Part shown: one piece after another, positions 26,030 to 34,267 of the stretch
Numbering within the stretch: the stretch's first letter is position 1
Layout: each line of letters starts with the position of its first letter
Assembly: GCF_014649715.1 (NCBI RefSeq)
Contig: NZ_BMTO01000011.1
Location: 489-64,488 of the forward strand
Direction: 5' to 3'
Source: Streptomyces lateritius
GTDB lineage: Bacteria; Actinomycetota; Actinomycetes; Streptomycetales; Streptomycetaceae
DNA: 64,000 nucleotides
Made by a program: the position numbers and the translations under genes
Notes under the pieces: generated by a model
The model's database searches: none
The model's input: the letters and a program-made list of their open reading frames with translations, nothing else
Told to the model about the DNA's origin: nothing

Positions 26030-27112
26030 ATGGATCTGCCGGTGATGCCTCCCGTGAAGCCGATGCTGGCCAAGGCCGTGAAGAAGATTCCGCCCGGGAT
26101 GCAGTACGAGGCGAAATGGGACGGCTTCCGTGCCATCGTGCACCGTGACGGCCCCGAGCTCGTGATCGGCAGCCGTACGGGCAAACCGCTGACCCGCTAC
26201 TTCCCCGAGCTGGCCGCCGCGCTCCCGCCCCGCCTCCCGCACCGGTGCGTGATCGACGGCGAGATCGTGATCGAGCACGGCGGGCGCCTCGACTTCGACC
26301 GGCTCACGGAGCGCATCCACCCGGCAGATTCCCGCGTGCGGATGCTGGCCGAGCGGACCCCTGCGCGGTTCATCGCCTTCGACCTGCTCGCCCTCGGCGA
26401 CGAGTCGCTGATGGACACCCCCCTCACGGACCGGCGGGCCGCCTTGGAGGAGGCCCTGCGCGGAGTGGACGCGCCGGTCCATCTGGCACCGGCGACAACG
26501 GACCCCGACGTGGCGGCGCACTGGTTCGAGCAGTACGAAGGGGCGGGTCTGGACGGCGTGATCGCCAAGCCGCTGGATCTGCCGTACCGCCCGGACGCCC
26601 GGCTGATGTACAAGATCAAGCACGAGCGGACGGCCGACGTGGTGGTGGCCGGCTACCGCTTCCACAAGAGCGGACCGGTCATCGGTTCGCTGCTGCTCGG
26701 TCTGTACGACGAGAACGGCGCCCTCCAGCACGTCGGCGTCTGCGCGGCCTTCACCGCCAGGCGTCGCGCGGAGCTCGTCCAGGAGCTCGAACCGCTGCGG
26801 ATGGATCCGCCCGACGGGCACCCGTGGGCGGCGTGGGCGCAGGAGTCGGCGCACGAGAGCGCGCGGCTTCCGGGCGCGCCGAGCCGCTGGTCGGGGAAGA
26901 AGGACCTGTCGTGGGTGGCGCTGCGGCCGGAACGGGTCTGCGAGGTGGGTTACGACCACATGGAGGGCGACCGGTTCCGGCACACGGCTCAGTTCAAGCG
27001 GTGGCGGCCGGACCGTGCGCCGGAGTCCTGCGGGTACGCGCAACTGGAGGAGCCGGTCTCCTACGACCTGTCCGAGGTGCTCTCCTCCGGCGGCTCCCCG
27101 TCCCGGGGGTAG
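26030..27112 (+). CDS. ATP-dependent DNA ligase (LigC / LigD ligase-domain type)
   Basis: A 360-residue ATP-dependent ligase. The AMP-accepting lysine is Lys29 in EAKWDGFRA (motif I); later nucleotidyltransferase motifs are visible as SRTGKPLTR, VIDGEIVIEHG, FDLLALGD, GLDGVIAKPLD and MYKIKHERTADVVVAG. The OB-fold half follows and closes with RFRHTAQFKRWRPDR. It repairs gaps or breaks together with the divergent polymerase. No polymerase or exonuclease domain is fused, unlike full LigD. Confidence 0.94.
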   Translation: MDLPVMPPVKPMLAKAVKKIPPGMQYEAKWDGFRAIVHRDGPELVIGSRTGKPLTRYFPELAAALPPRLPHRCVIDGEIVIEHGGRLDFDRLTERIHPADSRVRMLAERTPARFIAFDLLALGDESLMDTPLTDRRAALEEALRGVDAPVHLAPATTDPDVAAHWFEQYEGAGLDGVIAKPLDLPYRPDARLMYKIKHERTADVVVAGYRFHKSGPVIGSLLLGLYDENGALQHVGVCAAFTARRRAELVQELEPLRMDPPDGHPWAAWAQESAHESARLPGAPSRWSGKKDLSWVALRPERVCEVGYDHMEGDRFRHTAQFKRWRPDRAPESCGYAQLEEPVSYDLSEVLSSGGSPSRG

Positions 27113-27490
27113 AGGCCTCGGCCTGAGCGAGGGGGTGCGCGAGCCGCCCCTCGTCCGCCATCTCCGCCCGCGCGGAGGTGAGATGCTTCACATTCCTCAA
27201 CGGGCCGACGGCCACCGAAAACGAAATCAGGACCTCCTGTTCGGTGGACACCTGAGCGATCCTCAACATCCTTTCGGTCAAGTGATCGCGCGGCGCGCCG
27301 CGCACCTGCGGGAACGCGTCGCGCCGCCGACGCTCCCGCGCCCGGCCCGGCGCCCGGGTGATCCGTACGCCTCGCCGAAAGGCCCAAGAGCCGTTGCCTA
27401 GCGGAGACATCCCCGTCGACCAACCCGGAAGCGCATCCGGTACGTATGTAGGTGAGACCCCGCCTCGCACAGACCCACAAGGACTGACTC
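27113..27490. other. Intergenic region, no convincing gene
   Basis: 378 bp with several open frames but weak codon bias and lower GC around 27185-27290. A minus-strand frame gives LTERMLRIAQVSTEQEVLIS, which matches no family I know. It must hold the promoter of the short gene at 27491. Confidence 0.35.
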
Positions 27491-27745
27491 GTGATCACCT
27501 CGCCCTCGCGCCTCGTTCCCGTTCCGATCCCCGACCGTGTGGCCGCGCTGATCGGTTCGTGCCTACCGCTGCACGTCCTGCAGGCGGAGATCGACGCCGA
27601 CTGCGCCGCGCGCGAGGTCTACCGGTTCCGCGGGCCGCTCTGCGCGGAGGACCGCGCCGACCGTGAGCACGCCCTGGCGACGCTGGCGCGGGCCAACAAG
27701 ATCCTGGCCAAGCACCACCCCCTCCTGCCGGTGCGCCCGCGCTGA
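27491..27745 (+). CDS. Small hypothetical protein
   Basis: An 84-residue protein, GTG start with AAGGA 8 nt upstream. Sequence runs PIPDRVAALIGSCLPLHVLQ, then a charged helical part with ADCAAREVYRFRGPLCAEDR and ends HHPLLPVRPR. Two cysteines, no membrane span. Codon bias is good. No family recognised. It sits 113 bp before the MFS gene, same strand. Confidence 0.6.
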   Translation: MITSPSRLVPVPIPDRVAALIGSCLPLHVLQAEIDADCAAREVYRFRGPLCAEDRADREHALATLARANKILAKHHPLLPVRPR

Positions 27746-27858
27746 CCGCGCCGCGCCGGGGAAACCCGGCTTAGCCCGTTCGGGGCGTACCCCCGGCGCC
27801 GCACCGGTTCGGCCGTCCCCCGCATGCGGGCCGCGGCGCCCGGTGTGAGGCTGCGAGG

Positions 27859-29943
27859 GTGACCACCACCAGCGAAGTCGCCCCCGCGCCCCCGGCCGCC
27901 GAGCCCCCCGTGCTCGACAGCCGCCGCCGCAACATCGTCTTCGGCACGATCATGCTCGGCGTCCTGCTCGCCGCACTGGACCAGACGATCGTCGGCACCG
28001 CCCTTCCGACGATCGTCTCGGACCTCGGCGGCGCCGCCCACATGTCCTGGGTGGTCACCGCCTATCTGCTGGCCGAGACCGTCGCCACTGTCCTGGTCGG
28101 CAAGTTCGGCGACCTCTTCGGCCGCAAGGTGATCTTCCAGATCTCGGCGATCGTCTTCATCACCGGCTCGTTCCTCTGCGGCCTCGCCACCAACATGACC
28201 CTCCTGATCGTCTGGCGCGGCCTCCAGGGCATCGGCGCCGGCGGCCTGATGGTCACCTCGATGGCGCTGATCGCCGATGTGATCCCGCTGCGTGACCGGG
28301 GCAAGTACCAGGGCGCGATCGGCGCCGTCTTCGGCGTCTCCACCGTCATCGGCCCACTGCTCGGAGGGCTGTTCACCGACCACCTGAGCTGGCGCTGGGC
28401 GTTCTACGTCAACGTCCCCATCGCGATCCTGGTCGTCATCGCCGCCGCCCGTACGATCCCTTCCGTCCGCTCCGCGAGCCGGCCGGTCATCGACTACGCG
28501 GGCATCGCGCTCGTCGCCGCCGGATCCAGCGCCCTGATCCTGGCGACCAGTTGGGGCGGCAACGAGTACGCCTGGGGCTCCGGCGTCATCATCGGGCTCT
28601 TCGCCGGCGGACTGATCGCGCTCGCGCTCTTCTGCCGGGTGGAGACCCGGGCCGCCGAACCGATGCTGCCCATGCGCCTCTTCGCCAATCCGGTGTTCGC
28701 CGTCTGTTCCGTGCTGAGCTTCGTGGTCGGCTTCGCCATGCTCGGCTCCCTGACCTTCCTCCCGTCGTATCTCCAGTACGTCGACGGGGACTCGGCCACC
28801 GTCTCCGGCATCCGGACGCTGCCGATGGTCGTCGGGCTGCTGATCGCCTCGATCTACAGCGGCAATGTGGTGAGCAAGACCGGCCGCTACCGGATCTTCC
28901 CCATCGTCGGATGTCTGGTGATGGGGATCGGCCTCTTCCTGCTCTCGCTGATGGACACGCGGACCAGCACCTGGCTGGAGTCGCTCTACATGTTCGTGCT
29001 CGGCGCCGGCATCGGCCTGTGCATGCAGGTGCTCACGATCGCCGTGCAGAACACCGTGGACTACGCCGACCTCGGCACCGCCACCTCGGGCGTCACCTTC
29101 TTCCGTACGCTCGGCAGCGCCTTCGGTACGGCCGTCTTCGGCACGATCTACGTCAACTCCCTCACGCCTAACCTCGCCCAAGGGGTCGGCGAGGCCGCCG
29201 CCGTACCCGGGGCCGGAGATCCGGCCGCCCTCGCGCGGGCCGCGCAGAGCCCGGTGGGTGTCCACGGACTGCCCGACGACGTGGCGGCGCCGATCGTCCA
29301 GGCGTACGCGGACACGCTCCACACGGTCTTCCTCTGGACGGTGCCGGTCGCCGCCGTCGGCCTCGTCGTGGCGCTCTTCCTGAAGGAGGTACCGCTCCGG
29401 GACACCGCCCGGGCCTCGGCCCCCGACATGGGCGAGGGCTTCGGCTCGCCGACGACCTCCGGCGACTCGGCCGAACTGCTCGAACTCTCCGTCGGCAGGA
29501 TCCTGCGGAAGACGGACCCCGACACCGCGCGCCGGATCGTCGCCGACTCCGACACCCGGCTCGACATGGCCGGCGCCTGGGCGGTGATGCAGGTCGAGCT
29601 CTTCACCCGGCTGGTCGGGCACGCCAGCCTCGGCCTGATCTCGGCCGGCCGGCGGGTACCGCCGGAGGTCCTGCTCCCGGTCTTCGACCGCATGGTCGAC
29701 GAGGGCTTCCTGACCCGGGACGGCACGCTGCTCTCGCACACCCGGGCGGGGAAGCGGGAGGCCGAGGTCATCACGCGCGCCTGGTCGGACTGGCTCAGCT
29801 CCCGGATCGAGCGGGAGCAGGGCCGGCCGAGCGGGCCGGAGCTGCGGGCCGCGACGGACGCCATCGCGAAGAAGCTGGTCGCGGAGGATCTCGCGGGCGG
29901 CCTGCGGCCGGTCCGCCGCGAGCCGGTCGGCGTCGTGTCCTGA
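27859..29943 (+). CDS. MFS drug exporter, DHA2 (EmrB/QacA) type, with extra C-terminal domain
   Basis: A 694-residue proton-driven exporter with 14 predicted spans. Family motifs: LDQTIVGTALPTI in span 1, GKFGDLFGRK loop (motif A), GVSTVIGPLLGGLFTDHLSWRWAFYVNVP (motif C region). After span 14 (near VPVAAVGLVVALFLKEV) there is a 170-residue soluble tail with ELLELSVGRILRK, VLLPVFDRMVDEGFLTRDG and a helical end, which looks like a winged-helix-like unit. GTG start. The tail is unusual for a 14-span exporter and may sense substrate. Likely exports drugs or a metabolite. Confidence 0.93.
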   Translation: MTTTSEVAPAPPAAEPPVLDSRRRNIVFGTIMLGVLLAALDQTIVGTALPTIVSDLGGAAHMSWVVTAYLLAETVATVLVGKFGDLFGRKVIFQISAIVFITGSFLCGLATNMTLLIVWRGLQGIGAGGLMVTSMALIADVIPLRDRGKYQGAIGAVFGVSTVIGPLLGGLFTDHLSWRWAFYVNVPIAILVVIAAARTIPSVRSASRPVIDYAGIALVAAGSSALILATSWGGNEYAWGSGVIIGLFAGGLIALALFCRVETRAAEPMLPMRLFANPVFAVCSVLSFVVGFAMLGSLTFLPSYLQYVDGDSATVSGIRTLPMVVGLLIASIYSGNVVSKTGRYRIFPIVGCLVMGIGLFLLSLMDTRTSTWLESLYMFVLGAGIGLCMQVLTIAVQNTVDYADLGTATSGVTFFRTLGSAFGTAVFGTIYVNSLTPNLAQGVGEAAAVPGAGDPAALARAAQSPVGVHGLPDDVAAPIVQAYADTLHTVFLWTVPVAAVGLVVALFLKEVPLRDTARASAPDMGEGFGSPTTSGDSAELLELSVGRILRKTDPDTARRIVADSDTRLDMAGAWAVMQVELFTRLVGHASLGLISAGRRVPPEVLLPVFDRMVDEGFLTRDGTLLSHTRAGKREAEVITRAWSDWLSSRIEREQGRPSGPELRAATDAIAKKLVAEDLAGGLRPVRREPVGVVS

Positions 29944-29967
29944 CGCCGGTCCGCGTCGTGTCCTGAC
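29922..29967 (+). repeat. 23-bp tandem duplication across the MFS stop codon
   Basis: A 23-bp unit beginning GCCGGTCGGCG (29922-29944) is repeated immediately (29945-29967) with one base different. Each copy ends in TCCTGAC and so contains the stop codon TGA; the protein's end does not depend on copy number. Confidence 0.8.
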
Positions 29968-30020
29968 CGTCGTAGGCACCGTCTTGAGCCGCCGCCTTCA
30001 GCCGCCGCCTTCGGCCGCCC

Positions 30021-30485
30021 TCAAGCCCCCTCGAGGAACTCCCCGTCCACGTACACCCAGACGCCCTCGTGGCGACGGAACCGGCTGCGCTCGTGCAGTG
30101 AGCCGGGTTCTCCTCCCTGGGTGTACCGGGCGAGGAAGGTGACGGTCCCGGCCTGATGGAAGGCGGTGCCGTCGGCCGTGTCCCGGATCTCCAGCCCCGT
30201 CCAGCGCAGCGACGGGTCGAAGTCGATGTCACCGGGCCGGGTCTCCGGCGCCCAGGTGCGCAGCAGATACGCCTCGTCGCGGACGACGAAGGCGCTGTAG
30301 CGGGACCGCATGAGGAGTTCCGCCGTGGGTGCTGTCGTCGCCCCCGTGTGGAAGCGCCCGCAGCACTCGCCGTACGCGGCGGTGCGACCGCAGGGGCAGG
30401 GCGCGTCGGCGGTGACAGCGGGGGCGGCGGTGCCGGCGCGGCGCTGGGGGCGCGCGGGGTTCTTGCGGACGTTGCGTCGGGACAT
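30021..30485 (-). CDS. YchJ/UPF0225 SEC-C motif protein
   Basis: A 154-residue protein of the YchJ family. It has one zinc-binding SEC-C module at about residues 30-45 (APCPCGRTAAYGECCGRFH), followed by LMRSRYSAFVVRDEAYLLRTW and the DUF (NTF2-like) half with SRFRRHEGVWVYVDGEF. The first 25 residues are basic (MSRRNVRKNPARPQRRAG). The ATG at 30485 is 7 nt after CACAAT, a leaderless arrangement; an ATG three codons upstream is less likely. Cellular role in the family is unknown. Confidence 0.88.
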   Translation of the reverse strand: MSRRNVRKNPARPQRRAGTAAPAVTADAPCPCGRTAAYGECCGRFHTGATTAPTAELLMRSRYSAFVVRDEAYLLRTWAPETRPGDIDFDPSLRWTGLEIRDTADGTAFHQAGTVTFLARYTQGGEPGSLHERSRFRRHEGVWVYVDGEFLEGA

Positions 30486-30602
30486 GGGGTCCATTGTGGC
30501 GTGGGGACCCGGGGGCGGGATCGCGCCATGTGTGCGGCGGCCGACGTACGGGACTTCCGGGCGCGGGTGGGCGCCCGTATGCTCCTGCGCCGGACGTGAC
30601 TG

Positions 30603-30615
30603 TTACCGCCGGTAA
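30603..30615. promoter_or_regulatory. 13-bp perfect palindrome before the flavin oxidoreductase gene
   Basis: TTACCGCCGGTAA, 12 bp before the ATG at 30627 and next to the AAGGGG ribosome site. The symmetry and position fit an operator bound by a TetR- or MarR-type repressor. No such gene adjoins. Confidence 0.5.
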
Positions 30616-30626
30616 AGGGGTTGGGC

Positions 30627-32432
30627 ATGAACAGTACGGGCACCTCGCGACGCACCTTCGTGACCACGGCCGCCGCGGTCACCGGCGCGGCCGCCGTCGG
30701 AGCCGTACCGACCTCGGCCGCCGCGGCCGAGACGACGGCCCGGACCACCGCGGTCACCGCGGCCACCGGAGCGCCGTCCGTCGCCGTGCTCGGCGGCGGC
30801 GTCGCCGGTCTGACCGCCGCCCACGAACTGGCCGAACGCGGCTTCCACGTCACCGTCTACGAACGGCGGGCGCTCGGCGGGAAGGCCCGCTCCATGGACG
30901 TACCGGACAGCGCGCGCGGAGGCCGCCGGGCACTGCCCGCCGAGCACGGCTTCCGGTTCATCCCCGGCATCTACCACAACCTGCCGGACACGATGCGGCG
31001 CATCCCCTTTCCCGGGAACGCGAACGGCGTCTGGGACAACCTGATCGCCCCGGCCGAGATGTCCTTCGCCCGCACCGGCCGCGAGGACCTGCGCATCCCG
31101 CTGCCCTGGCCCGGCCACCGGCCCGCCGAGCTCACGCTCGACGAGATCCGCCGCGCCCTGACCGCGCTCCTGGAGACCGCCCGTTCCATCCCGCTCCACG
31201 AGTCGGCGTACTTCGTCAACCGCTTCCTGGTCTTCCTCACCAGCTGCGACGAACGGCGGGACGAGACGTGGGAGCGGACGCCCTGGTGGGAGTTCCTGCG
31301 GGCCGAGCGGATGAGCTACGACTACCAGCGCATCCTCGCCGTCGGCCTCACCCGCAACATCGTGGCCACCAAGGCCGAGGAGGCCAGCACCCGCACGGTC
31401 GCCACGCTCATGGAGGCCTTCACCTTCAACGCCCTCGGCCGCGGCGCCGACGGGCCCCTCGACCGGATCCTGAACCTGCCCACCAACGAGGCCTGGATCG
31501 ACCCGTGGGTCACCCATCTGACCGGCTTGGGCGTGGAGTTCCGGGTCGGCTGGACCGTACGGGAGATGGCGTACGACTCCGGTGCCGGGCGGATCGCGGC
31601 GGCGGTGATCGAGGACCCGCAGGGCGCCCGCCGTTCGGTCACCGCCGACCATTACGTCTCCGCGATGCCGGTCGAGCACGCGCGGCGGACCTGGGGCGCC
31701 GCACTGCGGGCGGCGGACCCGCAGCTCGGGCGGTGCGACAAGCTGGAGACGGACTGGATGACGGGCATTCAGTTCTACCTGACCGAACCCGCGCCCCTGC
31801 TCGCCGGGCACGCCAACTGCATCGACTCGCCCTGGTCGCTGACGTGCATTCAGCAGGCTGAGCACTGGCCGTCCCGCGACTTCGCCGCCGACTACGGCGA
31901 CGGGGCGGTCGTCGACTGCCTCTCGGTGGACATCTCCGAGTGGGACCGGCCGGGCGTCCTCTACGGCAAGACGGCAAAGCAGTGCACCCGCGCCGAGGTC
32001 GCCCGGGAGGTGTGGGCGCAGCTCAAGGCCGCGTTCAACGACACGGGCCGTACGGTGCTCAAGGACGGCGCCCTGCACTCGTGGTTCCTCGACCCGGGTG
32101 TCGACGGCCTCGGCACCCCGAACCCGACCAACGACGACCAGCTCCTCATCCACCCGGTCGGCACCTTCCACAACCGCCCGCGGGCTGCGACGGCCGTCCC
32201 CAACTTCTTCCTGGCCGGCGACTACGTGGCCGTGGACATCGACCTGGCGACCATGGAGGGCGCCAACGCCTCCGCCCGTCAGGCGGTGAACGCGCTCCTC
32301 GACCGTACGGGCTCCCCGGCCGCACGCTGCACGGTGAAGCCGCTCTTCCGCGCCCCCGAACTGGAGGCGCACAAGCGGCACGACCGGCTGCGCTACCGCC
32401 TCGGCCTGCGCAACGCCCTGGACGCGGGCTAG
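30627..32432 (+). CDS. Tat-exported FAD-dependent oxidoreductase (flavin amine oxidase / phytoene-desaturase-like)
   Basis: A 601-residue flavoprotein. A twin-arginine signal (SRRTFVTTAAAVTG) ends near AAAAE (about residue 35), so it folds before export. The FAD-binding dinucleotide fold follows: VAVLGGGVAGLTAAHELAERG and VYERRALGGKARSM. The C-terminal flavin loop is FFLAGDYVAVDIDLATMEGANASARQAVN. Overall it resembles hydroxysqualene dehydroxylase and carotenoid desaturase-like proteins, whose substrates are hydrophobic lipids. A 13-bp palindrome overlaps the promoter. Confidence 0.88.
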   Translation: MNSTGTSRRTFVTTAAAVTGAAAVGAVPTSAAAAETTARTTAVTAATGAPSVAVLGGGVAGLTAAHELAERGFHVTVYERRALGGKARSMDVPDSARGGRRALPAEHGFRFIPGIYHNLPDTMRRIPFPGNANGVWDNLIAPAEMSFARTGREDLRIPLPWPGHRPAELTLDEIRRALTALLETARSIPLHESAYFVNRFLVFLTSCDERRDETWERTPWWEFLRAERMSYDYQRILAVGLTRNIVATKAEEASTRTVATLMEAFTFNALGRGADGPLDRILNLPTNEAWIDPWVTHLTGLGVEFRVGWTVREMAYDSGAGRIAAAVIEDPQGARRSVTADHYVSAMPVEHARRTWGAALRAADPQLGRCDKLETDWMTGIQFYLTEPAPLLAGHANCIDSPWSLTCIQQAEHWPSRDFAADYGDGAVVDCLSVDISEWDRPGVLYGKTAKQCTRAEVAREVWAQLKAAFNDTGRTVLKDGALHSWFLDPGVDGLGTPNPTNDDQLLIHPVGTFHNRPRAATAVPNFFLAGDYVAVDIDLATMEGANASARQAVNALLDRTGSPAARCTVKPLFRAPELEAHKRHDRLRYRLGLRNALDAG

Positions 32433-32461
32433 GTCGTGGCCTGGGCTCAGGTCTGGGCCTT

Positions 32462-32848
32462 TCAGGGGCGGTAGCGCAGCGGATGGTCCTCGGGGACCTC
32501 GACGAGGGCGATCTCCACCCCGTCGGGGTCCGCGATCCACATCTCCACCAGCCCCCACGGCTCGGTCACCGGCTCCCGCAGGATCACGACGTCACGGCCC
32601 AGAAGCTCCTCGTGCGCCGCGCGCACGTCGGCCACCTGCATCCAGAGCCGCAGCTCCGGCCGGGGCGGCGGCGCGGCGGCGCGGCCGGACACCTCCAGGA
32701 AGCCGCCACCGAGGAAGTAGACGGTCCCCCGATCCGGACCGGTGCCGAACTCGCGGTACACCGCGAGCCCGAGCGTCTCGCCGTAGAAGCGCCGGGAGCG
32801 CTCGGGATCGGCCGGCCGCAACAGGATCCGGCTGCTCAGTACGTGCAT
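32462..32848 (-). CDS. VOC-superfamily protein
   Basis: A 128-residue glyoxalase-fold protein: SSRILLRPADPERSRRFYGE (first module), YFLGGGFLEVSG, then LRLWMQVADVRAAHEELLGRD and VEMWIADPDGVEIALVEVP (second module with the metal-ligand Glu pattern). The ATG is 6 nt after TACGCT with no ribosome site, so it is likely leaderless. Its start is only 17 bp from that of the divergent GH4 gene. Confidence 0.88.
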   Translation of the reverse strand: MHVLSSRILLRPADPERSRRFYGETLGLAVYREFGTGPDRGTVYFLGGGFLEVSGRAAAPPPRPELRLWMQVADVRAAHEELLGRDVVILREPVTEPWGLVEMWIADPDGVEIALVEVPEDHPLRYRP

Positions 32849-32853
32849 CCCAG

Positions 32854-32860
32854 TAGCGTA
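32854..32860. promoter_or_regulatory. Overlapping divergent -10 boxes
   Basis: TAGCGT (plus strand, 32854-32859) and TACGCT (minus strand, 32860-32855) share five base pairs. Each is 6 nt from its own ATG. The VOC and GH4 genes thus appear to be transcribed leaderless from a shared, near-symmetric site. Confidence 0.5.
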
Positions 32861-32865
32861 CGACC

Positions 32866-34209
32866 ATGAAACTGACGATTCTCGGAGGCGGCGGATTCCG
32901 GGTCCCGCTCGTGTACGGCGCACTGCTGGGCGACCACGCCGAGGGGCGGGTCACGCACGTCACGCTGTACGACCTCGACGGCGGGCGGCTCTCGGCCATC
33001 GCCCGGGTCCTCGCCGAGCAGGGTGCCGGGGTGCCCGACGCGCCGGCCGTCACGGCGACGACCGACCTCGACGAGGCGCTGCGCGGCGCCGGTTTCGTCT
33101 TCTCGGCGATCCGGGTGGGCGGCCTCGAAGGCCGGGCGGCCGACGAACGGATCGCGCTCGCCGAGGGCGTCCTCGGGCAGGAGACGGTCGGCGCCGGCGG
33201 TATCGCCTACGGCCTGCGGACCGTGCCGGTCGCGGTGCACATCGCCCGGCGGGTCGCCGCACTCGCCCCGGACGCCTGGGTCATCAACTTCACCAACCCG
33301 GCCGGTCTGGTGACCGAGGCCATGTCCCGGGTCCTCGGCGACCGGGTCATCGGCATCTGCGACTCCCCCGTGGGGCTCGGCCGCCGGGTGGCCCGCACCC
33401 TCGGCGCCGACCCCGGCGAGGCGTGGATCGACTACGTGGGCCTGAACCACCTGGGCTGGCTGCGCGGACTGCGCGTCGGCGGACGGGACGAGCTGCCCCG
33501 CCTGCTCGCGGACGAGCAGGCCCTCGGATCCTTCGAGGAGGGCAGGCTCTTCGGCCCCGAGTGGCTGCGCTCGCTGGGCGCGATCCCCAACGAGTACCTG
33601 CACTACTACTACTTCAACCGGGAGGCCGTGCAGGCCTACCGGCAGGCCGAGCGGACGCGCGGCGCCTACCTTCTCGGTCAACAGGCGGGTTTCTACGAGG
33701 AGATGGGAAAGCCCGGCACGCCTCCCCTGGCCACCTGGCACCGCACGCTCGCCGATCGGGAGGCCACGTACATGGCCGCCAACCGGGTGGCCGCCGGGGT
33801 CGGTCAGCGGGACGAGGACGATCTGGAGTCGGGCGGGTACGAGAAGGTCGCCCTGGCGCTGATGCGGGCGATCGCGCGCAACGAACGCGCCACGCTCATC
33901 CTCAATGTCCGCAACCGCACCACCCTTTCCGTGCTCGACGCGGACGCGGTCGTCGAGGTGCCCTGCTTCGTGGACGCGGCGGGCGCCCATCCGGTGTCGG
34001 TGGCACCGCTGCCGTACCACGCGGTGGGCCTGGTGACGGCGGTCAAGGCGGTGGAGCGGGAGGTCCTGGCGGCGGCGGAGAGCGGATCGCGGACGGCGGC
34101 GGTGAAGGCGTTCGCGCTGCATCCGCTGGTCGACTCGGTGTCGGTGGCGCGCCGGCTGGTCGACCGCTACACCTCCGAGCACGAGGGTCTGGCGTACCTG
34201 CGAAGCTGA
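32866..34209 (+). CDS. GH4-family 6-phospho-beta-glucosidase-like glycosidase
   Basis: A 447-residue NAD- and metal-dependent glycosidase of family 4. The Rossmann start MKLTILGGGGFRVPLVYGAL is family-typical; VINFTNPAGLVTEA, GICDSPVG (metal-ligand Cys) and DYVGLNHLGWLRG (metal-ligand His) follow. Family members cleave phosphorylated disaccharides such as cellobiose-6-phosphate inside the cell. No PTS gene is adjacent. The ATG is 6 nt after TAGCGT. Confidence 0.92.
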   Translation: MKLTILGGGGFRVPLVYGALLGDHAEGRVTHVTLYDLDGGRLSAIARVLAEQGAGVPDAPAVTATTDLDEALRGAGFVFSAIRVGGLEGRAADERIALAEGVLGQETVGAGGIAYGLRTVPVAVHIARRVAALAPDAWVINFTNPAGLVTEAMSRVLGDRVIGICDSPVGLGRRVARTLGADPGEAWIDYVGLNHLGWLRGLRVGGRDELPRLLADEQALGSFEEGRLFGPEWLRSLGAIPNEYLHYYYFNREAVQAYRQAERTRGAYLLGQQAGFYEEMGKPGTPPLATWHRTLADREATYMAANRVAAGVGQRDEDDLESGGYEKVALALMRAIARNERATLILNVRNRTTLSVLDADAVVEVPCFVDAAGAHPVSVAPLPYHAVGLVTAVKAVEREVLAAAESGSRTAAVKAFALHPLVDSVSVARRLVDRYTSEHEGLAYLRS

Positions 34210-34267
34210 GACGACTGTCCGGCGAACATCTTTACGCGACCGGGGGCGCGGCATACGCTCGCGCCCC

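Noticed and set aside
27015..27401. Plus-strand ORF after the DNA ligase gene
   Set aside because: It overlaps the ligase end, is Arg/Pro-rich, has no ribosome site and no recognisable family.
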